This document shows, one piece after another, positions 1 through 11,489 of a stretch of 64,000 bases of DNA (position 1 is the stretch's first letter; every line of letters starts with the position of its first letter). The stretch is from NCBI GenBank assembly GCA_022478985.1, contig JAKSZP010002711.1, positions 124,001 to 188,000 of the forward strand, given 5' to 3'. Position numbers and translations under genes: made by a program. This stretch comes from Massospora cicadina. Taxonomy: Eukaryota > Entomophthoromycota > Entomophthoromycetes > Entomophthorales > Entomophthoraceae. Below the pieces are notes generated by a model, which was given only the letters and a program-made list of their open reading frames with translations, made no database searches and was not told the DNA's origin.

Positions 1-389
1 GTTCATGCTGCAGATTTGCTAACAATACCTTAAAATTATTATGACCCAGAAGAATATTGCCTGGAGCCACGTGGGGCTCGAACAGCAACTGCTGATTAGG
101 GCCAAGGATCTTATAAAGCCTAGCATGCAATCTCACCTCTATCTCAGCTTTTACTATCACTTGGTGGCCAGAGGTTTTAGATATTGGGCCAGCAGCTCTG
201 AGCGGCAGACCTTGATATTTATATATTTTCTGGGGAAGGGCCCAGGTCTTAATCTTCAGTCAATGGTAGCGAACTGGAATTACCCCATCACTATAGGCAA
301 GGTTGATATGTCCCATGTGCACCGGATCCTTTGGCACACTCTGAAAGTAAAGTAAATTGGGATACGCTGCCAATAATTTCAAAGGTCTC
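1..389 (-). pseudogene. Protease-RT spacer of gypsy B1
   Basis: The minus-strand DNA matches the segment after the protease in B2 (about 49.8-50.0 kb) and in A (about 28.2 kb), including a shared GAGTGCCAAAGGAT-like stretch and CCTTCCCCAGAAAATAT. It would lead to the RT, which lies outside the window. Confidence 0.65.
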
Positions 390-2488
390 CTATGCCATAT
401 CAACAACAGCCCCATAGTGTCGCATGAAAGCAATTCCAATTAACAGTTCATAATTACTGTTTGGTAACACTATCGCTGGGGCTACCATGACAATTGACCC
501 AAACCACAATGGAAGTGCACTGTATGCTCCCACAGAGACCGTGTTTTCTGCTTCAGTGGTTACGTACACCTGAAGGTGGTACACATCAGGTTTTAGTGTC
601 AGCTTCATCACCAACTTGGTAAAACCATGTTGACTGGAGCGCCCATATCTATGATAACGTGAACCTGAGTTTTCACTACAACAATGCCACAGTAGGTAAA
701 TTCAGTATAAAAGGAATATTGACTGTTTAATACATGGACATTTTAGGGGTCTTGTTCCCCAAGAAAGTTGGTAATCTCATCATCAACTTTGGAGTACTCT
801 TTGACAATGGCATCTATCGGAAGGGAAACATTCGCACCTATTAGGGAAGGGCCATCAGCGATGGAATCTAGCTTGTCTGGAGAAGCTTGGGTGAACATTT
901 GGTAGGCGTACAGCTTTGGTTGCTTTTAAGGTCCTTCTTCCACTGCAGATTGAGCTTGTTCCCATGTCAGTACGTTTACTCTTCCAACTGGATGATGGTA
1001 TAAAATCCTTTCGTCATACTGGTGGACATTGGATTGAAATATTCAATTGGTTCAGGTGGGACGTCTGGGGTTGGAATAGCAGAGGTAGAGAGTTCCATCT
1101 CTACTCCGCTCCATCTTTTCCCTGGTAGTATTGGTCGTGCTGTACATATTGGACATGATGGTTGGGGCAACTTCAAGGTGACGAGGGCAGCCACATTCAA
1201 AACAACTCGACTTGTAAGATCCACGTCATTGGTTCTTATAAGAACGTCCAAGCCAATACTCTGTTGACGTTCAGCGTAATTAGGGCCAGTTTGGTAATTT
1301 AGCTGCTGAAAATTTTTATAAGCAGGACTGGAGCAGAAGTCAAACTTCTGGGGGTAACTCAGCTGAGGATGGGGCATGTGATTATAGTAAGGCAGGGGTT
1401 ACTAGGCATAATTGGGACAGAACAAAAGAGTTCCCCTGAATAAGAGGGTCCAGCTATAACGGCAGTATGTTTCCACTCTCTAAAGGCAGTGGAAAGTTAG
1501 CGGATATTTGGTGCAAGAACTGAACAATTTTTAGCAGAGGAGTTATCCAAAATTGGAGAAATAACATTATAAAGCTCATGTTATGGCTTAAAAGCGGAGA
1601 TCATTGCAATGCACACGTTGACTTCAGCAAGAAAGCCTGCTCCTATTAACATGGGCTTCCAAAATAAATTGATCCACAAGTGCAGTGAGGGTCTCATTAC
1701 ATTGGAACTCAATGGTCAGAAATTCAGCTTTACGCTGGTAATCTTTGAAGTACCACCAAACAACCGCAACACAGTTTCCTTTACTTCTTGGTAAGTAACA
1801 GAACTGCATTAAAGGAAGTAGTTAACTTGGTTGGCAATTTCCAACATCCAAGGCGGATACCATAATTTAGCCTTCTGCCAATCTGAGGCTCCTTCCACCA
1901 CAAATTCAAATTGTTTGAAGAACCCGTGAGTGTTTCCAAAATGGTCAAATGAGGTAGTTTTTCAATGCAGACCTCCTTCTCTCGCTCAAAACCACAAGGC
2001 TTTGAAGTGTACTGAGGATTTGTCTGTTCCTCATAACTGGACTCTTGAGGAGGTCCAGGCTTGAAAATTCCCAGATTCTCTAAAAGTAGTGTAGGGCTCT
2101 TCAGCGGGCAGGACGGCCATTATGCTGGTTGCATATCCATCATAAAAAGATTCTTCATGAGCACACCAATGTTCATCTGCTTCTCAATGTGGATGAGGTG
2201 GGTAAAAGATAGGTTTTAACTTCCGCTCCAAGCAGTATTGACGTTCAGTAGCATCATCCAGTCAATTGACGAGCTGCCTGTTATGCCGTTAAAGTATCTA
2301 CAGCTGACTAGATGCACTCTCAAGTTGAGTCATTATTTTTTCGCGCTTCTGAAGGATATACTCCTGCTTTTTAAGCACAGCATCCACAACGATTTTGAGT
2401 TCCGCAGCTGCAGCCAGTGCAGCTATTTAGGATGATACCCCTTCAGTGAAGACCATGATCACAGATTAGGAATATTTGGTGATTATTC
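390..2488 (-). pseudogene. Decayed gag and protease of gypsy B1
   Basis: The gag C-terminal part reads about 1377-976 on the minus strand and matches B2 gag near 48.8-49.0 kb (shared PNYA and DVDL segments). The protease follows at about 714-390. Its active-site triad reads IIDMGAP where active enzymes have DTG, a change that an ACG to ATG transition would explain. The downstream part retains the flap-like AYSALPLWFG and the NYELLIG motif typical of gypsy proteases. Several frameshifts and stops make it non-functional. The upstream gag between about 1400 and 2480 is badly eroded. Confidence 0.75.
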
Positions 2489-2490
2489 AA

Positions 2491-2514
2491 TGGGCCCCCT
2501 GTAGTGAGAACCAA
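2491..2514 (-). promoter_or_regulatory. Primer binding site of gypsy B1
   Basis: The minus strand reads TTGGTTCTCACTACAGGG immediately after the LTR end. The same block follows the LTRs of A, D, B2 and the miniature element. A start in TGG just inside the LTR is the standard position of a tRNA-primed binding site. I could not name the tRNA. Confidence 0.7.
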
Positions 2515-3068
2515 TGTTATAACTTCAGCGGAATCATTAAGATAAGCTGGGAGAATTTTCACAGGGTGAAAGCTTGAGAAATCAGAAAGATGATATGAAG
2601 ATTGTTGGTCTGTAGACACACTTAAAGATACATTAAATATATATCTATTTTCTCCAAATGATACTCTATTTAATTGGTATATACAGCGGATCCTCGCTTT
2701 CCAACTCACTCTAAACTACTAACAACCTCCTTTCTTCAATCATCTCATCTTGCTTATATCTCAGCGACTTCAGACAATACCATTTTCTTGGCTTAGTAAT
2801 CATTTCCACCGTATCTCATTGTTTCTGGAAGAGTATGGTATTCAAATCTCTATCGCCTTGTTTAAGGCTATTGTACTCAATAATCATCAAATATCAATAT
2901 TTCCTTAACATCTATTCTGAAGGCTATCCAATAATAATCCTGATCTGACCCAAAAAAGCCTCAACTCAAGGCACTCATTTAATTGTAATTATTATCATAG
3001 TTAGCAGAATCTCCTCAATCCACCATAGCTATTTTGGCTTAAGGTTTAGTAATATCAGAATCTTAACA
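2515..3068 (-). repeat. 5' LTR of gypsy B1 (family B)
   Basis: On the minus strand this 554-bp block begins TGTTAAGATT and ends TATAACA. It is colinear with the B-family LTRs at 10181-10741, 44927-45485 and 58658-59218, sharing a run of about 60 bases around the TATA-like GATATAAGC. It is followed on the minus strand by the shared primer-binding-site block. Confidence 0.85.
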
Positions 3069-3503
3069 AAATGCTTTAGCCATCTGCTAGAAGCAGAGGT
3101 GTTTCTTTGTGGATTGGGTACACAGTGGTAGGGAGGACAGAAGGGGGCAGGTTCAGCCAATAATGTGACTGACATAAAATGTCTTTTTGGAGGGACAACA
3201 TTTAGGTGAGTTAATTGTTTCTTTGGATAATGTATAATCACTTTTTTATGGGTCAGCATCAGGGCGGGGAGTATAATGCTAATGTGAGAACATAGATTAA
3301 TAGTTGGCATTGAGGTACATAACAAAGTCCAAGGCCTCATAATAGTCAAGGACAGGGCTTTTAGTTTTTCAACTTCCTACAAATAATCACATGTTTTTTA
3401 GTTAAAGATGATTGGTTTTAAAGCATATGGTTGGGCTGGGACGGGTAGCTGAATGGAGGGTTTAGAATTTAATGGAGTCCAAATTGACCCCTAATTGGTT
3501 GGT

Positions 3504-4190
3504 TCATATAAGAAATCTTATTGAGATGGCTCCTGAATGGTGGTAGCAGAGGCAACTCCAGCTACCGCCTTGGGGGAGGAGGAGAGCTGATTTTATTCCA
3601 CTCATAGAAAGTGGTTGTATTGGCAATGAGAGCATCATGAGATGAGTTGGTGGGTGGTCAGTGGCTCTGGTAATGGAGAAGTAGTGCTGTTTCAGTTTGA
3701 TCCAATGCAAAACAGGCGGTGCAAAAAGTGCACTTTTATTCACTCAGGCCCAAAATGGATGGTCAGGTGCAGGAGGAACAATCTTACAAGTAGAAGTTGA
3801 AAGGGCAAATTTCATAGATACAGGGCGGATAGTTGCAAAGATGTGAGGGCTAACAAGGTGGGTGGTTCCATGAGGAACCAAAAATTGTAATATAGGATCT
3901 GAGCCATATACCAACATATGGCAGTCAGCTTTTTTTATAAAAATATTGGGGGAAGGTGGAAGTGGAGGTACGTTAACTGAACTGCAAAGAGTGGTATCAG
4001 CAGGCAGCCAGGTATGAGGGGTGAAGAGGGGGATTCCCTGGAATACTAGAGGAATGGTAGCTTCAATTTCATCATCAGCATCACAAGTAAATCCAAGGAT
4101 AAAGTACCCCTTGAAGTGGCAGAGGTGGATTAAGATAGCTGCTGCATAGCCACCTGTGTCAGGAATTCCCTTTATTGTGGGAAGCCCCAA
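3504..4190 (-). pseudogene. ORF1-like protein of half-LINE hL-1
   Basis: The longest clean piece is 148 residues (4190-3744). It ends APDHPFWA, followed in broken frames by the remains of a CCHC knuckle near 3740-3690, where only CTAC is recognisable. LINE ORF1 proteins of this kind bind RNA. The sequence shows a relic with its first residues cut off by the miniature LTR insertion. Confidence 0.65.
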
Positions 4191-4695
4191 CTAAGGGTCG
4201 CAACCTGCTTATGGGTGGATGCCAGATTGGGCTCCCCATTACCTTGGGTTGACTCCCAATCTGAAGTATCAGGGATAAGCCCTGATAATTTAATGATATT
4301 TAAATTTAATTTGAAACCAGTGACTAATGCCAAGGATTTCAAAACTCAATCTGGTCGCAGTGAAATCCCTTTTTGGCACTTGCACCCAATCAAGTTACCT
4401 ATTTGGGAGCACAAGAGACTTATGCCGAGGATGCTCCTACTCCCCTTGTAATATTATTTATATTATTCAAATTGGAATCCCATGCTGTCACTTTTGCTAT
4501 TCCAACTACTTCCATTTCTAATCCATTGAGGTTTGATAAATATCTCAAGGATCATCTCAATAAAATACCGTTTTTTGCAATCTTCTTTTCCATTTTTAGC
4601 TTTACCTAAGGCCTCAATGGCCTATTAACTCGCTGGGGGCATCAGGCCCTGAATACTAGGGGCCAGGTTGGAGTTCCTCCCCTGAAGTCCCAACA
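4157..4695 (+). repeat. Left LTR of miniature element
   Basis: Begins TGTCAGGAATTCCCTTTATT and ends GAAGTCCCAACA. It is colinear over its whole length with 5112-5651, including the shared stretches CACTTGCACCCAATCAAGTT and TTTTCCATTTTTAGCTTTAC. Confidence 0.87.
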
Positions 4696-4719
4696 ATGAT
4701 GCTCACTACAGGGCCCCAA
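4696..4719 (+). promoter_or_regulatory. Primer binding site of miniature element
   Basis: The first internal bases read ATGATGCTCACTACAGGGCC. This is the block found after the gypsy A, B and D LTRs, here with TGG changed to TGA. Confidence 0.65.
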
Positions 4720-4784
4720 GTTCTCAGTGAGAGCTAAAATGGAAGGAGGAGGTGAGATCCCTGGCCTCCGACCTAAGAGGGCAA

Positions 4785-4828
4785 CCCAGGCTAGTTTTGG
4801 GGGCTAATGTTCCCAAAACTAGCCTGGG
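4785..4828. repeat. Perfect 17-bp hairpin
   Basis: CCCAGGCTAGTTTTGGG (4785-4801) is followed after 10 bases by its exact reverse complement (4812-4828). It lies in the internal region of the miniature LTR element. The transcript could fold into a stable stem here. Confidence 0.9.
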
Positions 4829-4872
4829 CCACCAAGCCTTGGTTACCAGGGTGTCATCCCCAATGATGGATC

Positions 4873-5020
4873 TTATGCTGATGCAGGCCCCAGCGCTGAT
4901 GCCAGGGGTCAACCTCAATGCTGGGACCTCCTCCGGATGCTGGTTTTAATGCCAATGCTGGATCCAGCGCTGATGCCAGGTATCAACCCTGATGCTGGGA
5001 CCTCCTCCCAATGCTGGACC
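4873..5020 (+). repeat. Two-copy 74-bp tandem repeat
   Basis: CAGCGCTGATGCCAGG recurs at 4891 and 4965, and the flanking GATGCTGGGACCTCCTCC segment recurs with it. This is a short tandem repeat inside the miniature LTR element, with no coding meaning that I can support. Confidence 0.75.
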
Positions 5021-5111
5021 CTGTGCCGTTGCAAGGTGCCAATCCTGATTGCTGGCTCTATGTCAATGGCCCCACCTCAGCTCTGTTCCCTAGTCAAGGC
5101 TTGGAGGGCTC

Positions 5112-5651
5112 TGTCTGGATTCTCCCTTTATTGGGGGGAGCCCTGACTAGGGGTCGTGACCCACATACAGGCAGATTACCAGATTGGGCACCCCATTAAC
5201 ATGGGTTGAACCCAATCTGAAGTGTCAGGGATCGGCCTTGATAATTAAATTATATTTAAATATATTTTTTACCGGTGACTAATGCTGAGGATGTTGAGAT
5301 TCAATTGGGTCACAGCAAAATACCTTTTGTCACTTGCACCCAATCAAGTTACCCTTTTGGGAGCACTGGCGACTTAAGCTGAGGATGCTCCCACTCCCCT
5401 TGTAATATTATTTATATTTTACAAATTAGAATCCCATGCTAACTCTTTCACTATTCTGATTCCTTCTATTTCCTGATCCATTGATGTTTCATAAATACCT
5501 CAGGGGTCATTTCAATAAAATACCAATTATCACCAATCTCTTTTCCATTTTTAGCTTTACTTTGGGCCTTAATGGCCTATTAACTTGCTAGGGGCTTCAG
5601 GGCCCTGATTAATAGGGGCCAGGTTGGAGTTCCTCCCCCAAAGTCCCAACA
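5112..5651 (+). repeat. Right LTR of miniature element
   Basis: Begins TGTCTGGATTCTCCCTTTAT and ends AAAGTCCCAACA, with the same order of landmarks as the left copy. By eye the two copies agree at roughly 85% of positions, so the insertion is not recent. Confidence 0.87.
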
Positions 5652-6030
5652 GCCTGGGCTAATTTTATGATAGATTAATATTAAAAGGAAATAACTTGCC
5701 ATTCTCAACCCAAAGGCAAATTACATGTTGCTCTGGACTGCAGAAGTGGGCTATGAGGATCCTACTGGGTTTGTGAAAGGTGGAGTGCTATGTTCTTAGG
5801 TGGTACAAAGCAACAAATAAAGTGAGGAGGATAGCAGAGCCTGTCTGAGAACATTTTGCAATTGCCAAAAAACAATAGAAGATTGTGCACCACTACCCTC
5901 TGAGGGGATAGTGGGCTTCAAGCTTGTCAACATAGGGTGATTCAATGATGCTTGACAATAAGTGGAGCTGTTTACTAAATCCAGACTAAAATCTAATATA
6001 AATGTGGGTGAATTAAGAGAGAGAATCGCT

Positions 6031-6384
6031 AGAATAGTATTTGCATTTTATATAGTATTTTTCATTAGACAAAAAAAACATAAAAATATGGAATCTTTTG
6101 TTATATATTCCATTCCGCTTACTGGACTTACTTAGTATTAATTAGGTTTTTAATTGAACTACTCTTTTTCTGAGCTTTTTGGAATTAAATGCTTGCACAT
6201 TATTTAAAGGTGAAATGGAATTTTCTTAATATTATGGCAGTTATTGTTGGTATGAAATTAAACGACTTAAATTCACCACTTAATCTCTTATTTCTATCTG
6301 ATCTTTCCTCACAGCATAGCTTATTAAACTTGTAAGATTAATCTCTGGGTTTATGGTAGTTTTTTAATGTCAGCTTCCCAAGTC
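6031..6384 (-). repeat. Possible 3' LTR remnant of element G
   Basis: AT-rich non-coding sequence with no gene. It lies directly downstream (minus strand) of the element G pol. Just before it the minus strand has a purine-rich GGCGGGGATGATGAC, which could be the G polypurine tract and LTR start. No partner LTR is in the window, so the assignment is weak. Confidence 0.35.
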
Positions 6385-8220
6385 ATCATCCCCGCCAAGG
6401 GGTTAAGCTACCACTGAAGCCTTGTTCTGACATTTCTTCAACAACTTACCCATGTTCCTCAGTTCACAACTGGCTCCAAAGTGCTTTCCCCAGTTGAAAA
6501 ATACCCAATTGACTAGGTACTATAACTTCACATGGTATTTACATCTTCCAGTAATGGCTTCTACTTTATATTAAAAACTTGGGCTTTTGATAAGAGTGGG
6601 TTATGGGTCTCTGACCTTCCGATAGATTATGTATCATACACTTTTTTTATTAGTGTGGATAAATAAAACACGTCATATATCTTCCATCTTTCAAGTAGGC
6701 CAGCCTGGTAAGCCACCTTCACTAGAACTTTTGTCCCCTTATAAGGACCCACACGACAATGGACATGCTTGTGAATGGTACAACTAGTGGTATATTCCAT
6801 GCATCCAAATTGACCTCACTACCAGATTTTAAATATTTCCCAGTTTTCCGTTTCTTGTCTGAAAAGGTCCTTGTAGGTTTGGTAAGCTTTCCACAAGTTG
6901 AGCAAGCATAAAGCATGTGTCTGATGGATCTCACTCAGAGACTCTTTTATTAAAATCATGTGCATCCATAGAAGGCAGTAGTTCTAAGCTAAAATCATGT
7001 CCATAGTTTTCTGTATTGGTGACATCCCAATAGAGGTGTGATCAAGATTGTTGTAGCAAGCTGTGCCATTGGCAACAAATCAACTGAAAATACCTGTTTC
7101 ACGTCTACACACCATCTTAAATAATGCTTTAGAATCTGGGTGAACCTCCCAGTTTGTCCATTTGTTGAGGATGGTATGCTGTAGAAAATCATCTATAATT
7201 TCTAAGGTCTGAGAAAAGTTGCTAAAAAGTGCGATGTAAACTGATGCCTCAGTCTTTATTACCTCTCTGGGAAGCCATAATTAAAAGAGAACATGCTTTA
7301 TAAATAACTGGTAACTCTCTTTCATCCTAAAATATAGTTGTAGGACCATGTAAGCCATTCTTAGTAAACTAATCAACAACTACCAGAATTTCATTAAATC
7401 CTATGTTAATGGTGGCTCCACAATGAAGTCCATAGAAGATATTCTCAAGGCTTCTCTGCGACATCTAATGGCTTTAAATGGTCCTCAAGATGACCATTGC
7501 ACGAGTTAGTCCGTTAAAAAGTATCACATCTATCTAAGAATTTTGCTAAGTCACTAGTTGGTCCATACACCAGAAGGTATTCTGATTGAGGTGCACCATC
7601 TTATTCCTCCCATAGTTCCATCCATATCCACATTACAATAATAATGCCTTTTTTCTAATAGCTTAGGACCTCTTCAAAATTTTATACAACCTTACCAATA
7701 TGATATTTGGCCTTTCAGCAAGTGTCCCTTCTTTTATCATGCAATCTTCAGGTTCTAACTAAGGTCATTATGTACTTATGGACAAAAGCGTCAGAATCAT
7801 GAACCTACATTATTGCATCTCCTTGGCCAAATAATAATATATGAAAAGTGGTCATTGGAGTCCTTAAACTTCAGTAGCATATGTGTATGGTACTATAAAA
7901 CTCATTGGAAGGTATTATATTAGGGTAACGGCTCAGGGAATGTAAAGCACTTTAGCCTTCCCAGGCTTGTAACCAATTCTTAAAATATAATCTGTCAGAG
8001 TAAGGGCCCATCTGGCCTGCCGCTGGAGAAACTTGTCATGGGGTTAGAGAAATATGTGAGATTCTTTTCTGTCATAATTTTCAGAGGGTGATTGTTCCAG
8101 ACAGGTACAAACGCTAGTGCTACAACTCTTATATATAATTTAAGGATCATCGCCGTCATCATTAGTCTGGATAGTCAGCTTCAACCCTTTCAAAATAAAG
8201 AAAAAAATGCTTCAATCAAT
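6385..8220 (-). pseudogene. Decayed Ty3/gypsy RNase H-integrase (element G)
   Basis: Translating the minus strand through many stops gives, in order, an RNase H end and an integrase. Near 7.9-8.05 kb it reads RQARWALTLTDY and RIGYKPGK, very close to QARWALTLADYELEIGYKPE in chromovirus K. Near 7.2-7.3 kb it reads GFPREVI. Near 7.05-7.2 kb it reads SSTNGQT, then ATCYNN-type and HTSIGMSPI segments, which are landmarks of the gypsy integrase core. The RT and everything upstream are missing. It is unrelated in orientation to its neighbour H and too eroded to be active. Confidence 0.7.
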
Positions 8221-8900
8221 GCCTCTGGAAAAATAGTGGACTTGGGGAATACCCTCGACTAGCGTTGGGTGGCCACCACTCCCCCCAGAATATGCAGCCC
8301 CAAACCCACGCCAGTGGGCTCCCTGACTCCCCCATTATTACAGAATCTGCCAAAGCATACGTCCCAAAAATTGTGGGCATATGCTGAGAAGTGCACTCTC
8401 TTTCTGTTAATTTTAATTAATCTCAAAAAAGGGCAAAATTACCACAACTGATTGAGGGGAGAATCCTGGAGAAATGCATCAAAACCTTCAGATGTGATAA
8501 TGTGAGATGCACATGCAGGAAAAACAATGAAGGCGAAAAACCAATGACTAAAAAAGAAATAAAATATCCTCAAGTCAAAATATCAGATGACTAATCCGCT
8601 ATATTCAATTTCAGAGGCCCCAGCGAACAACATACAACTTCTATAAAATAATGGACATATTCTGATGATCTTAAAGATATTCTCCAGCTACTCTATTGTC
8701 ATACAAATACGTGAGCCCCTTCCCCCTGATTATGCTATAAAAAGTCAGCGCTCTGCCTACATTAGAGTGCTGGGTTATTTTATACTTTCCTTAATAAAAC
8801 AATAATTTCTGATAATCAAATCAGACCTATTTCTATTTTATTAAGTTTGAAAATCCTGTCTCCCCCATGAAGCCGCCATGTTCAATGGAAGGTTCTCACT
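8221..8900 (+). repeat. Probable 5' LTR region of gypsy H
   Basis: No coding sequence is visible. Near 8733 there is TATAAAAAGTCAGCGC and near 8790 AATAAAACAATAA, the promoter and polyadenylation spacing expected inside an LTR. A plus-strand gag-like region follows. I could not find the second LTR, so the exact ends are unknown. Confidence 0.4.
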
Positions 8901-11426
8901 CCATGTTCTCTGTAATAGTGATCATTGTATACTTGTTGTATTTTAGCGCTGGCATCATTCATTGGAGGGAACCAAGTGTCCTTCTGTGAAACTGGCCTAT
9001 CAATCCCCTTGCCCAAGCATATGCGGGATATGATCCCACCCTGAACTTTAATCTGATTGAATCAAAATGACCTACAATATAAGCTGGTTAGTTATAAATA
9101 CTAAAATGGAATGTAAATGTATAAACTATATCTGTGGATTCAAAAATGGGATTTGTTGACCTCCTCACTATCAGGTGTATGCACAGATCAACTCAGATGC
9201 TGAATCAAGTTCAGAACGATTAAAAAGCTCCCCCATCTGAACCAATTGGTTCTCCCACATCTCAGGAGGCTTGGGCAGAATCATTACCAGTCCTCAGCCT
9301 GATAGTCAGGACTGGATTAGTGTTCATTGATCAGTATTTCTCACACCTTTACCCTAGTGGATCTTATTCTTACATATTCATAATGATGATGCCGTGTGGG
9401 CTATGGATGCTTTCGTGGGTATTGGAATATCCCCAGTGGAAGCCAAGTCTTTTCTTGGCACGCCATATGTATGACATAATAATCCAGCCACTTAATGCAG
9501 CGAGGAAGTTGATGGCAAGAGACCTTTTGAGACTGGACTAATTGACAGCCAAAAAAGTCTATATGGCCTCATGCGCGCTCTCCTGACATGCTGGTCATGG
9601 ATTATTCTTATCAGAGCCATTTAACAAGTACTCTTAGTCCAGGCAGCACAAATGGCCATTCCCCTTTGAATGCTCATGCTTGCAATGTGACAGTGGTTGG
9701 ACCCAACTTCTGTCCCTCAGACTAGATAGCATGGCAGGTACAGGGGGTGCTGGCTGAACTGCTTTTGAGAGCCACCCTAACAGGCAATAAAGATATCTAT
9801 GAGGAATAGCTATCACTGACCATGATTTATGCTCTACAAGTAGATGAAAAATCATGGGCCCACGCATTACTCTACCAAAGCTCTCACCTAAGTTAGGCTC
9901 CTCCCTCCCTCATCATAATCATCTGATCAATGGTGGCTACCCCAGAACCAAGGCCTCAACCTATATAATCCTCATCCCTTATCGGCCCTTGCCAAAGTTT
10001 GAATGACCACATCAGAGCATTCTGAATGATTTTTGACTCCTTCCAGCTTCTGGAGTATATTGCCATTGCAACCCTCTAGGTCTCCCTCAACCACTGTGTG
10101 AGCTCACTTGAAGCATGGTATAATGAACCTTTGACTTTGGAAGGAGCATACAGCCTGGCTCAAAAGGTTGATTTTTCCCATGTTGCAATTTTGATATGAC
10201 TGGATGATAATCCCTAAGTCATTTTGACGGAATTGGAAGAATCCTCAAAGCCAGAGTATGAGTTACAATTTTTGAGCGCCTTCTGATAAAGCGATATTAA
10301 GTTAGAATGGATGGTATTGGATCAATTCCAAGTGAGGTGATTAGGAGATTTCAATATGCAACAAATAATTAGTAAATTGCTCAGACTAGGCGATCATGAA
10401 TTTAATCAATGAAGACTTTTATGGAACCAATAAGAATATGGAAGAACTAATAGTCTAAGATGAGGAAATTGTATTGTCCAAAGTTGCTGAGATATAAGCG
10501 AGATGAGACGATTATAGGAGGAGGATTGTTAGTAGTTTAAAGTGAGTGGACCAGCAAGGATCCGCTGTATATATTAAAATAAATAAAGAAGTTCTTCGGG
10601 GTAATTGCTCCCTATTTATTAAAAGTTTATTACTTTGTTTTTAAGATGAAGATTGTCATATTATTAATCCTATTGATCAGTGGGCTTGACCTTGTGCAAA
10701 ACCCTTTGGCAAATCTCACCTATTTCACAGAATTTATAACATCCCAGATATTGATATAACTGTAAACTGACCTCACTGAAACCTTACCATTAGACTTTAG
10801 ACTACCCTTGCCCTCCCACAACGAAGGTGTACTTATGCTAATGGATGGAGAAGGGGAGGCATCCAGAGGTGATGATGAGGATTTGCACCAGACCGCCTAT
10901 GCCAAACTGGAGCTCACCCTGATAGACACATACCGCTCTATGATCCACCCCAGGCACTGGCAGTACTCATTCTCACCCTCTTTGCCACTGAACAGCCTCA
11001 ATTCAATGGAATAGTTGAGTTTTTACCACCCACACCCATGACCCAGAACACACAAACAGACCCTGCACAGGATAGCCAGTCATTTCACAACCAAGAGGGT
11101 GTCATAAGTCCTTTACAGCTCCCCTGGGATTCTGGTGGTACAGCATTCCCTGGAGGGCCAATCCCATAAACCTCATAGGCGATGTAGCAATTAGACCCCT
11201 GATATGCTTTTCATCCAGGTTAACCCAAAGGCCCTTTAGTGTCCTCAACTAGTCCAAAATGATGGAATGAATCGAGGAGGAGTGCTACCAAAATTTATTC
11301 ATTGAATATATCAACCACATGTGAACATTAACAGATCCAAAAGACCCCACTCCAGCCCCTTTGTCCTACGCCCGCATGGCAGCAATACTATACCAATTCC
11401 TGATGAAATCCTGAGACCAAGACAAG
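8901..11426 (+). pseudogene. Eroded gag region of gypsy H
   Basis: Placed as gag because it lies between a likely LTR and a protease on the same strand. The best pieces are 73 residues at 9320-9541 and 68 residues at 10808-11014. The 10.9-kb piece is rich in Asp, Glu and Tyr with RHWQY near its end. I recognise no specific gag motif and see no clear zinc knuckle. The solo LTR at 10181-10741 splits it. Confidence 0.45.
10181..10741 (+). repeat. Solo LTR of gypsy family B
   Basis: This 561-bp block starts TGTTGCAATTTTGATATGAC and ends TTTATAACA. It has the same length and layout as the B2 LTRs, including GATATAAGCGAGATGAG and a GGATCCGCTGTATATA stretch shared with the B1 LTR. It is flanked on both sides by TCCCA, an exact 5-bp TSD. 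No internal region is attached, so it is a recombination product of a former full insertion in the H gag. Confidence 0.92.
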
Positions 11427-11489
11427 TTGGCCATGGACATAAATATCAAACCTGGCATATTCACCATTAATTGCTTTAATAAACATGAT

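Larger units (their letters stand above)
1..3068 (-). mobile_element. Ty3/gypsy element B1, 5' half
   Basis: A minus-strand gypsy element enters from the left window edge. Reading leftward from 3068 it has an LTR, a primer-binding-site block, a gag region, an aspartic protease and the protease-RT spacer, and is then cut by the window end. The protein and DNA order matches B2 at 45-50 kb, which I used to recognise it. It appears inserted into the half-LINE hL-1, whose sequence stops at 3069. All frames carry stops, so it is a relic. The far LTR lies outside the window, so no TSD can be checked. Confidence 0.82.
4157..5651 (+). mobile_element. Miniature LTR retrotransposon (TRIM-like)
   Basis: Two direct repeats of about 540 bp flank only 416 bp of internal sequence. 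The repeats start TGTC and end AACA. The internal part starts with the same primer-binding block found after the LTRs of the big gypsy elements. The flanks are ACCTG on the left and GCCTG on the right, a 5-bp TSD with one change. hL-1 becomes continuous across the site when the element is removed, matching hL-3 near 25.05 kb. It encodes no recognisable gag or pol and would depend on another element. Confidence 0.85.
3069..6030 (-). mobile_element. Half-LINE hL-1, split by miniature LTR element
   Basis: A minus-strand copy of the ORF1-only LINE family (compare hL-3 and hL-4). Its two parts, 3069-4156 and 5652 to about 6030, rejoin exactly when the 1495-bp LTR element is removed. The 3' end is lost at the B1 LTR. 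The protein part (4190-3744) contains the family signature TIPLVF, a TWLPADTT segment, PILQFLVPHG and the APDHPFWA block that precedes the zinc knuckle. The knuckle itself is eroded. No RT or endonuclease is present. Confidence 0.75.

Noticed and set aside
4752..5199. Overlapping small frames with repeated Met-Pro-Gly and Ala segments
   Set aside because: They are the translation of a 74-bp tandem repeat inside a non-coding miniature element.
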